The notes beneath the pieces are model-generated. The model ran no database searches and had not been told where the DNA came from. It saw only the letters and a program-made list of their open reading frames with translations. From an uncultured Clostridia bacterium (GTDB taxonomy: Bacteria; Bacillota; Clostridia; Christensenellales; CAG-314), in contig CANPXV010000001.1 of the NCBI GenBank assembly GCA_947586855.1, positions 1-64,000 on the forward strand: 64,000 bases of DNA, read 5' to 3'. A program made the translations under genes and the position numbers. Position 1 is the first letter of the stretch, and every line of letters starts with the position of its first letter. This document shows positions 52,201 to 59,115 of this stretch, one piece after another.

Positions 52201-53474
52201 GTGCCGTCGGCGCCCACAAGGTTGCCCTTGTCGTCCGTCAGCCGCCCGTAGTTATCCACAAGATAGGTTTTGTCGCCTATATTGCCCACACGGCGGCCCT
52301 GCTCGTTGAGAGCCACCTTTTGGCCGTTGGCGTAGATGGGCTCGCCCTCATCGTTGACGTGCGCCTTTTTGACGGCGACCAGCTTGCCAACAATGCAATC
52401 GGGCGAGGCGGTTTCGGCACTGTTGCCCAGTTCGCCCAAGTGGTGTCGATAGAAGTTGGGCAGGCGCAAAATATGCACCACCTGCGTGGTGAGCAGCTCG
52501 TCGATATTTTGCGGCAGACCGCCCATGCTCTCAAAATAGTGCCATTCGTCCAATGCGTGCAAAGTCACAAGCAACTGACTGCGAGCGTCCTCGTCCGTCA
52601 CGTTGGCGTCTTGCGACACAAGCGTCCTGAGCCTTATCATCATGTCGGCAAGGCTCTCCAACTGCTGCAAAGTGCAGTTTTCCACCGCAACAAGCAGCGA
52701 TTTGGCGCTGTCCAGCTTGCGGAAAGTCTCCGAGCCGAGGGGCAGCTCTACCGGCAGGCGCATAACGTCCAACAGGCCGGCTGCGTCGGTGGCGTTGCGT
52801 ATGGACACCGTTGTGCCGTCCTGCATGATCGTGCCCAGAGGGATGTTGAGATTTTCGTTTTGCAAGGCCTGCACCGCCAACAGTGCCGTCATATCCAGCC
52901 CCTGCAATGCGGTGATGGTTATCTGCCTTTGCGGCGTGCCCAATGCACTGACGGAGCCTACGCCCTCGATACCGCTCAGCTTGGCGCTCAGGGCGTCTGC
53001 GTCGTCAAAAAGCTGTTGCAGCGCAGCATCGTCGGATGCCGCCGCATAGATGGCTATGGTTGCGGTGGCTGTGCCGTTCATATCTATCTTGATGTAGTCG
53101 GGCGATTGACAACCATCGGGAAAGGTAACCGAACCAAATGCGTCCTCGATGGCGGCGATCTTCTCGTCCAGATCCGTGCCGTAGTCGAAGGTGAGCACCG
53201 CCACAGAAACGTTGTCGTAGGAGGTGGTTTTTAGCTGCGTTATGCCGGGTACCGTTTGCAAAGCCGCCTCTACCTTGGCGGTTACGTCGTCCTCTACGCT
53301 TTGGGCGCCGGCGCCGGGATACACCACAGATATGCCCATCATGGGCAGCTTGATGTTGGGCAGCAGGTTGGTGGACATATCCAGCGTGGCCAACACGCCA
53401 AACGCCATAAGCACTATCACCAACACGCAAACCGTAACCGTGCGCTTTAACGATGTTTTGATGAGTGAGTTCAT
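49278..53474 (-). CDS. Large RND-superfamily transporter (HAE1/AcrB-SwrC-like)
   Basis: A 1398-residue RND transporter, against about 1040 in typical AcrB. The N-terminus (RTVTVCVLVIVLMAFGVLA), the membrane segments with LGGLAVGIGMLVDNSIVVLE and GVIVNGAIVMIDKINML, and the later GGLLLGTTVTL match the HAE1 group. Three additions are seen: about 200 residues in the first extracytoplasmic loop (residues 255-475, with YGRLTDDKGNLVGADG), a charged cytosolic insert around residue 780 (GKRRKRRSGGK) and a 65-residue Asp/Glu/Gln/Asn tail. No membrane-fusion protein is next to it. It probably exports lipophilic compounds or lipids. GGAGAGG lies before the ATG. Confidence 0.9.
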   Translation of the reverse strand: MNSLIKTSLKRTVTVCVLVIVLMAFGVLATLDMSTNLLPNIKLPMMGISVVYPGAGAQSVEDDVTAKVEAALQTVPGITQLKTTSYDNVSVAVLTFDYGTDLDEKIAAIEDAFGSVTFPDGCQSPDYIKIDMNGTATATIAIYAAASDDAALQQLFDDADALSAKLSGIEGVGSVSALGTPQRQITITALQGLDMTALLAVQALQNENLNIPLGTIMQDGTTVSIRNATDAAGLLDVMRLPVELPLGSETFRKLDSAKSLLVAVENCTLQQLESLADMMIRLRTLVSQDANVTDEDARSQLLVTLHALDEWHYFESMGGLPQNIDELLTTQVVHILRLPNFYRHHLGELGNSAETASPDCIVGKLVAVKKAHVNDEGEPIYANGQKVALNEQGRRVGNIGDKTYLVDNYGRLTDDKGNLVGADGTPLQLSDEQIAANYYTYGEYTVFSDDETLDLCNALGLGESLGIDLTQDLVRLVRTCDFGGRTVNGVTAYPESLLVPLACIGRVEEQDSRIAYAQYNGLAAVTIEVYAVSDANTTDVVDNVKQVLDQTQTDSETVLLDDKAEFITDSISNVLVSIVIGGVLAVLVIYLFVRKIGSSLVVSITMPLSVLVALIGLWAMGISLNLVSLGGLAVGIGMLVDNSIVVLESITKRRDQGESVYDACLNGTKEVAGSLFASTLTNVCVFFPILFARGLTREIFYDLVWAVLFSIVMSLIVAVTVIPSLYHLIYRKGPRLRYKKNADGTYTQAGSYEDAEPRGRTSAITSDVTQPTEQAQPAEEPQPQAATAGTGKRRKRRSGGKVAISRLEKGYGKVLSKVLTKRILVCLVALVLFGGSVALVFTTGMEFMPSVDKGVIEVNVDFDTSTDFATAESTGKLIADAISTHFGDKLQYVSLTVGKQGLLATSDSGVIRIQTDTSKLNTTQTVQDIRQLIAQTKGITAKNVTVREMDGVVAEVTGGMANQSVGLLGDDMATLRKAAALVQQKLLKVDPEHIVSAVDNTPVLGTEYSFTFDRMLCLQRNVDYQTAVLMLRVGLSGYEAATVVTDGQSRTVTVQFADQTKQEIQSIVNVIVGIDDNGVVKLADVLKPAPDGKLYTANEVAAAINKQDGRYYTDINVEIYGIDSGSAGKIIGNAVKEVLADEQFAGVDYIEGGVTSYLNDAFDGLIVSLAVAFVLLYSVMACQFESLSKPFVVIMSIPFSFTGGFLALAISGITLNVVSFVGLIMLMGVIVNGAIVMIDKINMLIAEGLAPQQAVIEGCKSRLRPILMTTLTTVLALVPLALGLGRGGELMQPMGVVVLGGLLLGTTVTLVLIPCFYCLIKRIRFDKKSLPAEGAPSDGQQNGTVQDDNEQNGAQDDSNAQNDSEQDVNEQAPSTEPQSNDVDGDAAPDDTSDGDSKR

Positions 53475-53540
53475 AGCCCTCTCCGTGCGACTGCCGCTTT
53501 TTGCCGCAATGCAGACGCAACTTGCAAAATTTACACACTT

Positions 53541-53570
53541 ATTATACTACTGCGCCGCAGACAAAGTCAA
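53541..53570 (-). promoter_or_regulatory. Promoter of the RND transporter gene
   Basis: TTGACT (53565-53570) and TATAAT (53541-53546) are 18 bases apart on the minus strand, leaving a leader of about 60 bases. Confidence 0.75.
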
Positions 53571-53674
53571 ACTCAATGCGCAATTTGCAATCCTTTTTTG
53601 AGGCTCTGCGCCCCATTTTGCCCCCTCCGACAACCACCCAACCCCAATTTTGCACCCAAACCGCCGCAAAATAC

Positions 53675-53707
53675 AAAAAATGCCGAGAGCCAAAACGGCC
53701 CTCGGCA
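53675..53707 (-). terminator. Strong minus-strand terminator after a gene remnant
   Basis: TGCCGAGGGCC and GGCTCTCGGCA pair around GTTTT and are followed by TTTTTTG. No intact gene precedes it on this strand, only the remnant at 53725-53790. Confidence 0.85.
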
Positions 53708-53724
53708 CTATCAAACAAAGCAAA

Positions 53725-53790
53725 CTACTCTTCCTCGCCCTTGTATCCCCACAAAACGGGACAATTGGAGGGGTTCCAGAACTCATTCCA
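53725..53790 (-). pseudogene. Possible C-terminal remnant of a lost gene
   Basis: A 21-codon open stretch encodes NEFWNPSNCPVLWGY and ends in EEE and a TAG, directly before a strong terminator. It is closed by a TAA upstream and has no start codon. The Trp/Pro/Cys-rich composition looks protein-coding, but no family can be assigned. Confidence 0.35.
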
Positions 53791-53837
53791 TTAGTGGAGC
53801 ATTTGCCGAGCAACGAAGTTGCGAACGCCGGCGGAAC

Positions 53838-53863
53838 AAAAAAATACACCGCAAAACGGTGCA
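53838..53863 (-). terminator. Terminator after the truncated tRNA
   Basis: TGCACCG and CGGTGTA pair with one mismatch, followed by TTTTTTT on the minus strand, eight bases after the tRNA CCA-like end. Confidence 0.7.
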
Positions 53864-53870
53864 TTTTTTG

Positions 53871-53938
53871 TGGAGCTACTAACCGGATTTGAACCGGTGA
53901 CCCCGTCCTTACCAAGGACGTGCTCTACCGACTGAGCC
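53871..53938 (-). pseudogene. Truncated tRNA-Thr (GGT) copy
   Basis: The 68 bases from the D-arm to the final TCCA are identical to 54035-54102 of the intact tRNA-Thr. The first eight bases of the 5' acceptor strand are missing and replaced by unrelated sequence that cannot pair with the retained 3' strand TAGTAGC. It therefore cannot fold into a working tRNA. Confidence 0.85.
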
Positions 53939-54001
53939 CTCAACCGAGCCGAAGGCGAACGTCGGCGAATGTCGGTATTCGTAGAAATAAACTTTTGCGA
54001 C

Positions 54002-54030
54002 AAAAAAACACTGCATTCTTTGCAGTGTTT
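54002..54030 (-). terminator. Terminator of tRNA-Thr
   Basis: ACACTGCA / TGCAGTGT form an 8-bp stem with a 5-base loop, extended by A-T pairs and followed by T residues on the minus strand. Confidence 0.88.
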
Positions 54031-54034
54031 TTTG

Positions 54035-54110
54035 TGGAGCTACTAACCGGATTTGAACCGGTGACCCCGTCCTTACCAAGGACGTGCTCTACCGACTGAG
54101 CCATAGTAGC
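54035..54110 (-). tRNA. tRNA-Thr (anticodon GGT)
   Basis: A 76-base cloverleaf with encoded CCA. Acceptor strands GCTACTA / TAGTAGC, D-stem GCTC / GAGC, anticodon stem CGTCC / GGACG with loop TTGGTAA (anticodon GGT), and T-stem ACCGG / CCGGT with loop TTCAAAT. It reads ACC and ACU threonine codons. Confidence 0.97.
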
Positions 54111-54128
54111 GCTATCCAAACCTTGTCT

Positions 54129-54157
54129 ATTATAGCGTGTTTGCAAAAGATTGTCAA
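54129..54157 (-). promoter_or_regulatory. Promoter of tRNA-Thr
   Basis: TTGACA (54152-54157) and TATAAT (54129-54134) are 17 bases apart on the minus strand, both perfect matches to consensus. Confidence 0.9.
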
Positions 54158-54161
54158 TAAA

Positions 54162-54256
54162 TTTGAGCAAACTACTTTTTGCGCAAGTCAAGTGTTTGGC
54201 CAAACCGCTTTGTGCGCAAGGCCAAGTGTGGAGCAAACCGCCCTGCTCGCAAAGTC
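54162..54256. repeat. Three imperfect tandem repeats of 28-34 bp
   Basis: Read on the plus strand, units start at 54162, 54190 and 54224. Each contains a GxGCAAACC-type segment followed by a GCGCAAGTC-type end (for example GAGCAAACTAC...GCGCAAGTC; GAGCAAACCGC...CGCAAAGTC). The last unit runs into the stop codon of the acyl-CoA ligase gene. Confidence 0.65.
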
Positions 54257-55823
54257 AGTTGCGCTGCTCCAAATTGCGATAGTCTATCTTGCCCATTGCC
54301 GTGCGAGGCATCGTATCCAGCACCTCCACAAAGCGGGGCACGGCGTAGCGGATGAGGTTTTGCCGACAGTGCACAATCACCCGTTGTGCCACCTCGTCCT
54401 GCCCCATGGGTCGGCGCAGTGTGACGTACACCTTTACAAACTGTTTGCCCTGCACCTTGACGCCCACGGCGCACGCCTCGGACACAAAATCCAGCTTGCC
54501 GACGCAGCTCTCCACCTGCGACGGAAACACGTTGACGGCGGCAATTTTGAGAGAGCGTTTTTTGCGGTCCACCACATACAGATAGCCGTCCTGCATGTAG
54601 CCGATGTCGCCCGTCCTTACCCAAACGGTGCCGTTGCGTTGCACCAGACAGTCCTCGCCTTCCAGATAGCCGCTCATGGCGCCACCGCCGCCGATGACAA
54701 TTTCGCCCGTCTGCCCGTCGGCAAGCACGTTGTCCTGCTCGTCCCAGATCTGGGCGGCAAAGCCGGGCATAGGACGGCCGCAACTGCCCTTTTGATAGAA
54801 ATCGAAGTTGTTTACCACCGACACGCCGCACATTTCCGTCAGGCCGTAGCCCCTCATCAGGCGGGCGCGGGTGCCGTATTTGGACAAAATGCCGTCCACC
54901 TGCTGCACCAATGCTTCGTCGCAGACGTCGCCGCCGCACCAGATGACATCCAGATTGCGCAGGCCTTTGCGATCAAACAGACCGCAGGCAAGCAATTTTT
55001 TTAGCATGGCGGGCACCACCGACCACACCTTGATGTTGTAGCGGTTCAGGATCCTCGCCACGACGTGCACATCAAACTTGGGCACCAGCACCAGGCTGTA
55101 CCCCACGCTGAGGGGGCCGTGCATAGCGCAGCACAGGCCGTAAGCGTGGAAAATGGGCAACGTGGCCAGATTGTAGTAGCCGTGCCGCACATCGGGGTGA
55201 TACATGGCAAACATGCCCTCCACCACGCTGTTGAAGGCACGGTTGGTAAGTTTGACGATCTTGGGTGTGCCGCCCGTGCCGCCGCTGTGCATGTAGCAAA
55301 GCACGTCGTCGCTTTCGCCCTCCACTTCCGTTGGGATACCCTCGCCGCATTTGAGCAGACGCCGATAGCTGTCGATGTGGCGCAGACGCACGCCGCCCAA
55401 CGCCGAATACAGCTTGTAGACAGGCTTGCGGAAGCGCACATAATCGGCAATGCTGCACCGCACCAGATGCTGACCAAGCCCCGCCAGCGGCCGCTCGTCA
55501 TGCACGGTTGCGTCGTAAAAAAACAGCACCTTGGATTGCGTTTTGCGCACGTTTTCCGCCAAAAGATTGACGGGCACCAACGGGTGCACGATACTTGCCA
55601 CCAATCCCAGCTTGCTGCACGCATAAAACAGCGCCAAAGCCTGCGGACAGGTGGGCAGCTGCAACGTCACGACGTCGCCCTTGCGCAGCCCCAACCCTTT
55701 GAGGCCGCCCGCAAGACGGTCCACATCGCACAAAAAAGCGCTGACGGACAGCTTGTGCCCGTAGTACACTATGTTGCCGCTTTTGTCGGCGCCGTTTTGT
55801 AAAAATTGGTAGCAGGTGGTCAT
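54255..55823 (-). CDS. AMP-dependent acyl-CoA synthetase / ligase
   Basis: A 522-residue ANL-superfamily enzyme that activates a carboxylic acid as an acyl-adenylate, usually to acyl-CoA. The P-loop YMHSGGTGGTPKIVKLTNRA (about residue 190), YGLTEMCGVS (about 330), VRTGDIGYMQDGYLYVVDRKK (given in part: GDIGYMQDGYLYVVDR, about 420) and the C-terminal lysine region AMGKIDYRNL are all present. The substrate is unclear; fatty acid is most likely given the nearby lipid genes. GAGG lies before the ATG. The apt-like gene upstream ends in its own terminator, so this gene may have a separate promoter, which I cannot see clearly. Confidence 0.88.
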   Translation of the reverse strand: MTTCYQFLQNGADKSGNIVYYGHKLSVSAFLCDVDRLAGGLKGLGLRKGDVVTLQLPTCPQALALFYACSKLGLVASIVHPLVPVNLLAENVRKTQSKVLFFYDATVHDERPLAGLGQHLVRCSIADYVRFRKPVYKLYSALGGVRLRHIDSYRRLLKCGEGIPTEVEGESDDVLCYMHSGGTGGTPKIVKLTNRAFNSVVEGMFAMYHPDVRHGYYNLATLPIFHAYGLCCAMHGPLSVGYSLVLVPKFDVHVVARILNRYNIKVWSVVPAMLKKLLACGLFDRKGLRNLDVIWCGGDVCDEALVQQVDGILSKYGTRARLMRGYGLTEMCGVSVVNNFDFYQKGSCGRPMPGFAAQIWDEQDNVLADGQTGEIVIGGGGAMSGYLEGEDCLVQRNGTVWVRTGDIGYMQDGYLYVVDRKKRSLKIAAVNVFPSQVESCVGKLDFVSEACAVGVKVQGKQFVKVYVTLRRPMGQDEVAQRVIVHCRQNLIRYAVPRFVEVLDTMPRTAMGKIDYRNLEQRN

Positions 55824-55853
55824 TGTTATCCTCGATCGGGCAAAAGACTTTGC

Positions 55854-55891
55854 AAAACAAAATCCCGCCTCGCCTGTTGCGGCGAAACGGG
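55854..55891 (-). terminator. Terminator of the purine phosphoribosyltransferase gene
   Basis: CCCGTTTCGCC / GGCGAGGCGGG form an 11-bp stem (two G-U pairs) with loop GCAACA, followed by ATTTTGTTTTG on the minus strand. Confidence 0.85.
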
Positions 55892-55904
55892 CGCAGGCTG
55901 CAAG

Positions 55905-56441
55905 TTACAGCAGAGGTATCACGCCGAGATACAATATGTCGTTGCGCTCGGCTGCGCTGCCCTCTGCCAACACAAAGGCTTTTTTGTAGACGGTGCCGCC
56001 GCTCATCTGCACAAGCTGTTCCAGCCCGACAAGGCTGTGGCCGGTGGACACAACGTCGTCTATTATGCCCACTTTTTTGCCCCGCATAAGCTCGGCGTCG
56101 TGCTTGGAAATGTACAGCTTTTGCTCTCGCCCGGTGGTGATGCTGCTGTTGATGGCAACTTCCAGCCCGTCCTGCATGTACAGCTTTTTGGATTTGCGTG
56201 CCACGGCGTAAAATGGGTGGCCAAGCTCCCGTGCGATGACGTGAGTGAGTTGCAGTCCCTTGCTCTCGGCGGTAAGCAGCACGTCGCAATCGGACACCAA
56301 CTTGGAAAGTTCCTTGCCGCAATGCTCCGTGAGGGCCACATTGCCGTGCAGATTGAAAAACGCAATGTTGACGCCGCTTGGAAGGGGTATGATGGGTAGA
56401 TGAGCTTGCATGCCGTGCAGGTCTACGTCGAAAGTTTTCAC
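55905..56441 (-). CDS. Purine phosphoribosyltransferase (adenine/xanthine type)
   Basis: A 178-residue type-I phosphoribosyltransferase that makes a purine nucleotide from base and PRPP. The PRPP loop VGIIDDVVSTGHSLVGLEQL (about residue 120) and the N-terminal flexible segment (LLTAESKGLQLTHVIARELG) fit the Apt/Xpt group. SGGTVYKKAFVL follows. The start is GTG with GGAG eight bases upstream. Which purine is used cannot be told from the sequence. It has its own promoter and terminator. Confidence 0.85.
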   Translation of the reverse strand: MKTFDVDLHGMQAHLPIIPLPSGVNIAFFNLHGNVALTEHCGKELSKLVSDCDVLLTAESKGLQLTHVIARELGHPFYAVARKSKKLYMQDGLEVAINSSITTGREQKLYISKHDAELMRGKKVGIIDDVVSTGHSLVGLEQLVQMSGGTVYKKAFVLAEGSAAERNDILYLGVIPLL

Positions 56442-56482
56442 TGTGGGTTCTCCAAATGTTTCTTGATGTATTTTGCTGATAT

Positions 56483-56511
56483 ATTGTACTTCAACGGCCG
56501 CACTATGTCAA
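56483..56511 (-). promoter_or_regulatory. Promoter of the purine phosphoribosyltransferase gene
   Basis: TTGACA (56506-56511) and TACAAT (56483-56488) are 17 bases apart on the minus strand. No purine-riboswitch sequence was seen in the leader. Confidence 0.82.
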
Positions 56512-56538
56512 TAGCGAGGGCAAAATAAGTCCGTTTTG

Positions 56539-57108
56539 TTAAAGTTTTGTGCCGTTTTCGTACACCAAGGTGATGTTATCCCCCTTGACGAGGTAGCCCC
56601 TTTGCGCAAATTGCCACATGGGGGCGTCACTACGAGAGTCGGAATAGTAGCTGAAGGGCACAACGTCGCCAAATCGCTCGGTAAAGTAGCGCACCTTGTA
56701 CTTGCCGTGACAATGCTTGCCTGTCAGCTTTCCGCTTGGACTGAAATCGCTTGCCACGCACTCCACGCCCAGACGGCGGCAGGCCTCTCCCACCAAAAAG
56801 AAAGGTGTGGCCGACACCACAATGTCGTCGCTGCGTTGTTGGTCCAGATACCATCGCTTGATACGGCAGAGGTTTTTGTCCCAAAACTTGCAGACAAACC
56901 TGTCGGTGTGGGGCACAAACACCACAAAACCTTCCAGCAGCAGCAAATAGACGTTTTTGTTGAGTATGCGCACCGCCCTCAGCAGCAATACCACCAATAT
57001 CACCGGCAGATAAAGCAGCAAATAGGGCAGCCGCAGGGTGCAGAAAATAGAAAAGCGGCGCATACTGTTGCCGCGGAAAATCGTGTCGTCGAAATCGTAG
57101 CTGTTCAT
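56539..57108 (-). CDS. HAD-superfamily phosphatase with a membrane segment
   Basis: A 189-residue HAD-IB-like (SerB-type) hydrolase. Motif I is YDFDDTIFRGNS (residues 4-15), motif II VSATP (about 98), motif III lysine in GKYKVRYF and motif IV YSDSRSDAPM (about 155). A hydrophobic stretch at residues 24-50 (YLLLYLPVILVVLLLRAV) suggests membrane association, as in phosphatidylglycerophosphate phosphatase-like relatives. ATG 57108 lies six bases after a TATAAT, so the transcript may be leaderless. The frame extension to 57297 runs through the promoter and a terminator and is rejected. Confidence 0.8.
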   Translation of the reverse strand: MNSYDFDDTIFRGNSMRRFSIFCTLRLPYLLLYLPVILVVLLLRAVRILNKNVYLLLLEGFVVFVPHTDRFVCKFWDKNLCRIKRWYLDQQRSDDIVVSATPFFLVGEACRRLGVECVASDFSPSGKLTGKHCHGKYKVRYFTERFGDVVPFSYYSDSRSDAPMWQFAQRGYLVKGDNITLVYENGTKL

Positions 57109-57114
57109 AGTTGC

Positions 57115-57143
57115 ATTATAGCACAGGTTGCGCAATTGGGCAA
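57115..57143 (-). promoter_or_regulatory. Promoter of the HAD phosphatase gene (predicted leaderless)
   Basis: TTGCCC (57138-57143) and TATAAT (57115-57120) are 17 bases apart on the minus strand. Only GCAACT separates the -10 box from the ATG. Confidence 0.72.
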
Positions 57144-57232
57144 GCGCTTTGCGACCATACGGACATTGCAACCCATTTTGCTTGCACACTGTCGGAGGCA
57201 AAAAACAAAACCGAATTGCAGTTGACTCCAAT

Positions 57233-57266
57233 ACAAAAGGGCCGAAAGCAGCTCTTTCGGCCCTTT
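57233..57266. terminator. Terminator of the glycerophosphate operon
   Basis: A perfect 12-bp stem (AAGGGCCGAAAG / CTTTCGGCCCTT) with a 5-base loop is followed by TTGTATT on the minus strand. Confidence 0.88.
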
Positions 57267-57373
57267 GCCGTGCCTTGCGTTTGGCCGGTGGCTCCAAGGC
57301 AAATCGTTGGGGTGGGTCAAATTATTCTTCTATACAAAGTTCTTTTTACACCAACATTTGCCGTAGAGCCATT

Positions 57374-59110
57374 TTACCACTTGGGGCGCAAAAATCTCTT
57401 TTGCTCCTCCGGCATATCCAGCGCCAGCGTGCCGCCGGGGTTCATCAGATTGTCGGGGTCGAAGTGCTGTTTGAGCGCCTTGTACACCTGCAACTGACGG
57501 CTGCCGATCTGTCCCTCCAACCACGGGGCGAAAAACTTGCCCACACCGTGGTGGTGGCTGATGGCGGCGCCGCTCTTTTGGATGTGGTCGAGGATGCCGC
57601 TCCAATAGTCCACAAATTCGTCCAGCTTGGTCATGCGGGCGATAAAGATAAAGTACAGGTTGGCGCCCTGCGGATAGCAGTGGGACATGTGCGTCATGCA
57701 GATGGTGTCGGGGCGGCTGTGGCAGTAGTCTCGCACCATTTTGTGCACCTCTTCCATCTGGCTCCACCGCACCGAGCACTCCAATGTGTCCGTCATTATG
57801 CCGAAGTCCTGCATGCTGTCCCTTAGATAGGGGTCGTTGAAGCGGCCCTTCTCCCAAGCGGAAGTGACTGCGCCGGTAAGGGACATTGCCTTGTACTTTT
57901 TGCAGATTTTTTTGACGTTGCGGGCGACGTTTTTGCAAAAGCCCTTTTCGCCGTCGGTAAAGCCCAAAAACAGGCAACGCTCGCCCGGTTTGTAGCCGAA
58001 AGCCTTCATCAGGCCGTTGAGGGGGCTTTCGTCCACGCCGTACATGCGCATGGTGATATCCGTCTCTTCGGGGTCGGACAGGCGAAACACGCTTGGGCGG
58101 CCGCACTCGCATTGCATTATCTCGCGGGCGGCCTCCATTGCGGAGTGCCAATCCTTGAACATAAAGCTGAATTTGTAGTGGTTTTGCGGTTGCCAACGGA
58201 AAACTTTGAGGGTGACGTGGGTAAGCACGCCAAATGTGCCCTCGCTGCCCATCATTATCTGGTTGATATCCGGTCCTGTGGCACGTGCGGGGAAAGCCTC
58301 CGTCTTGACGATGCCCGTGGGGGTGGCGTATTCCTGTGCGATAACGATGTCCTCTATCTTGCCGTAGTAGGTGCTGTTTTGGCCGGCGCCTCGGGTCACC
58401 GTCCAGCCGCCCACCGAGCTGTACTCGAAGGATTGCGGAAAGTGTCCGCAGGTGTAGGCACGCTTGGCGCCGAATTGGCGGACGGCGTCACGCAAAATTT
58501 CTTCCAGCTTGGGGCCGCTCATGCCCGCCTCGACGGTGATGGTCTGGTCGATTTCGTCAAACTGCACCACTTTGTTGAAGTTGCGGCGCATATCCAGCGT
58601 CATGCCTCCGCACATCGGCTCTACGCCCCGTGTGACGGAGCTGCCCCCGCCATACACATACAGCGGCACCTTGTGACGAGAGGAAAACGCCACCAATTGC
58701 TCTATCTGCTGCTTGTTTTCCGGATAGACCACCACATCGGGCACGTTGTCGGCAATGTGCTCTCTGAGGCGCAGCAGATCGAACATCGTTTTGCCGTACG
58801 CCACCGAAAGGCGGTCGTAGTCGTCGGTGGAGACGTTTTGCTCGCCCACGATTTGGCGCAGCTCCTGCAACAGCTCTTCCGAAAGGCCGCAGGGCTTGTC
58901 CAGATGGACCTTTTCCAGCCCGAGAGGCTCGGCGTACTGCTTGAAGTCGTCGTCGGTGAGGTGGAAAACGTCCTTCATCATCTTGAAGAGCGCCTCCTTG
59001 GGGTATTTGTTGAAGGCGGGGTCTCCCCACTTGAAGATGGAACGGTAGCTATCCTTGGGGGCTACTTCTCGGTACCAATTGGGCTCGAAGCCCTTGTAGG
59101 GTTTACTCAT
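57374..59110 (-). CDS. FAD-binding oxidase, alkyl-dihydroxyacetone-phosphate synthase (AGPS)-like
   Basis: A 578-residue flavoprotein of the vanillyl-alcohol-oxidase fold. The FAD-binding part (about residues 120-310) has YVYGGGSSVTRGVEP, GHFPQSFEYSSVGGW and MMGSEGTFGVLT. The C-terminal cap carries ISHHHGVGKFFAPW (about residue 510), the histidine cluster that marks AGPS, and ends DPDNLMNPGGTLA. AGPS exchanges the acyl chain of acyl-DHAP for a fatty alcohol, the first ether-lipid step. D-lactate or glycolate oxidases share the fold but not the HHH motif. It is the last gene of the operon, 5 bases after the kinase. Confidence 0.82.
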   Translation of the reverse strand: MSKPYKGFEPNWYREVAPKDSYRSIFKWGDPAFNKYPKEALFKMMKDVFHLTDDDFKQYAEPLGLEKVHLDKPCGLSEELLQELRQIVGEQNVSTDDYDRLSVAYGKTMFDLLRLREHIADNVPDVVVYPENKQQIEQLVAFSSRHKVPLYVYGGGSSVTRGVEPMCGGMTLDMRRNFNKVVQFDEIDQTITVEAGMSGPKLEEILRDAVRQFGAKRAYTCGHFPQSFEYSSVGGWTVTRGAGQNSTYYGKIEDIVIAQEYATPTGIVKTEAFPARATGPDINQIMMGSEGTFGVLTHVTLKVFRWQPQNHYKFSFMFKDWHSAMEAAREIMQCECGRPSVFRLSDPEETDITMRMYGVDESPLNGLMKAFGYKPGERCLFLGFTDGEKGFCKNVARNVKKICKKYKAMSLTGAVTSAWEKGRFNDPYLRDSMQDFGIMTDTLECSVRWSQMEEVHKMVRDYCHSRPDTICMTHMSHCYPQGANLYFIFIARMTKLDEFVDYWSGILDHIQKSGAAISHHHGVGKFFAPWLEGQIGSRQLQVYKALKQHFDPDNLMNPGGTLALDMPEEQKRFLRPKW

Positions 59111-59115
59111 GGCGG

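Noticed and set aside
49362..53234. 1290-codon plus-strand frame opposite the RND transporter
   Set aside because: Long but purely a codon-bias shadow, rich in His, Gln and Val, without domains or a start signal.
56483..56530. Purine riboswitch before the phosphoribosyltransferase gene
   Set aside because: The leader is only about 40 bases and lacks the conserved aptamer core.
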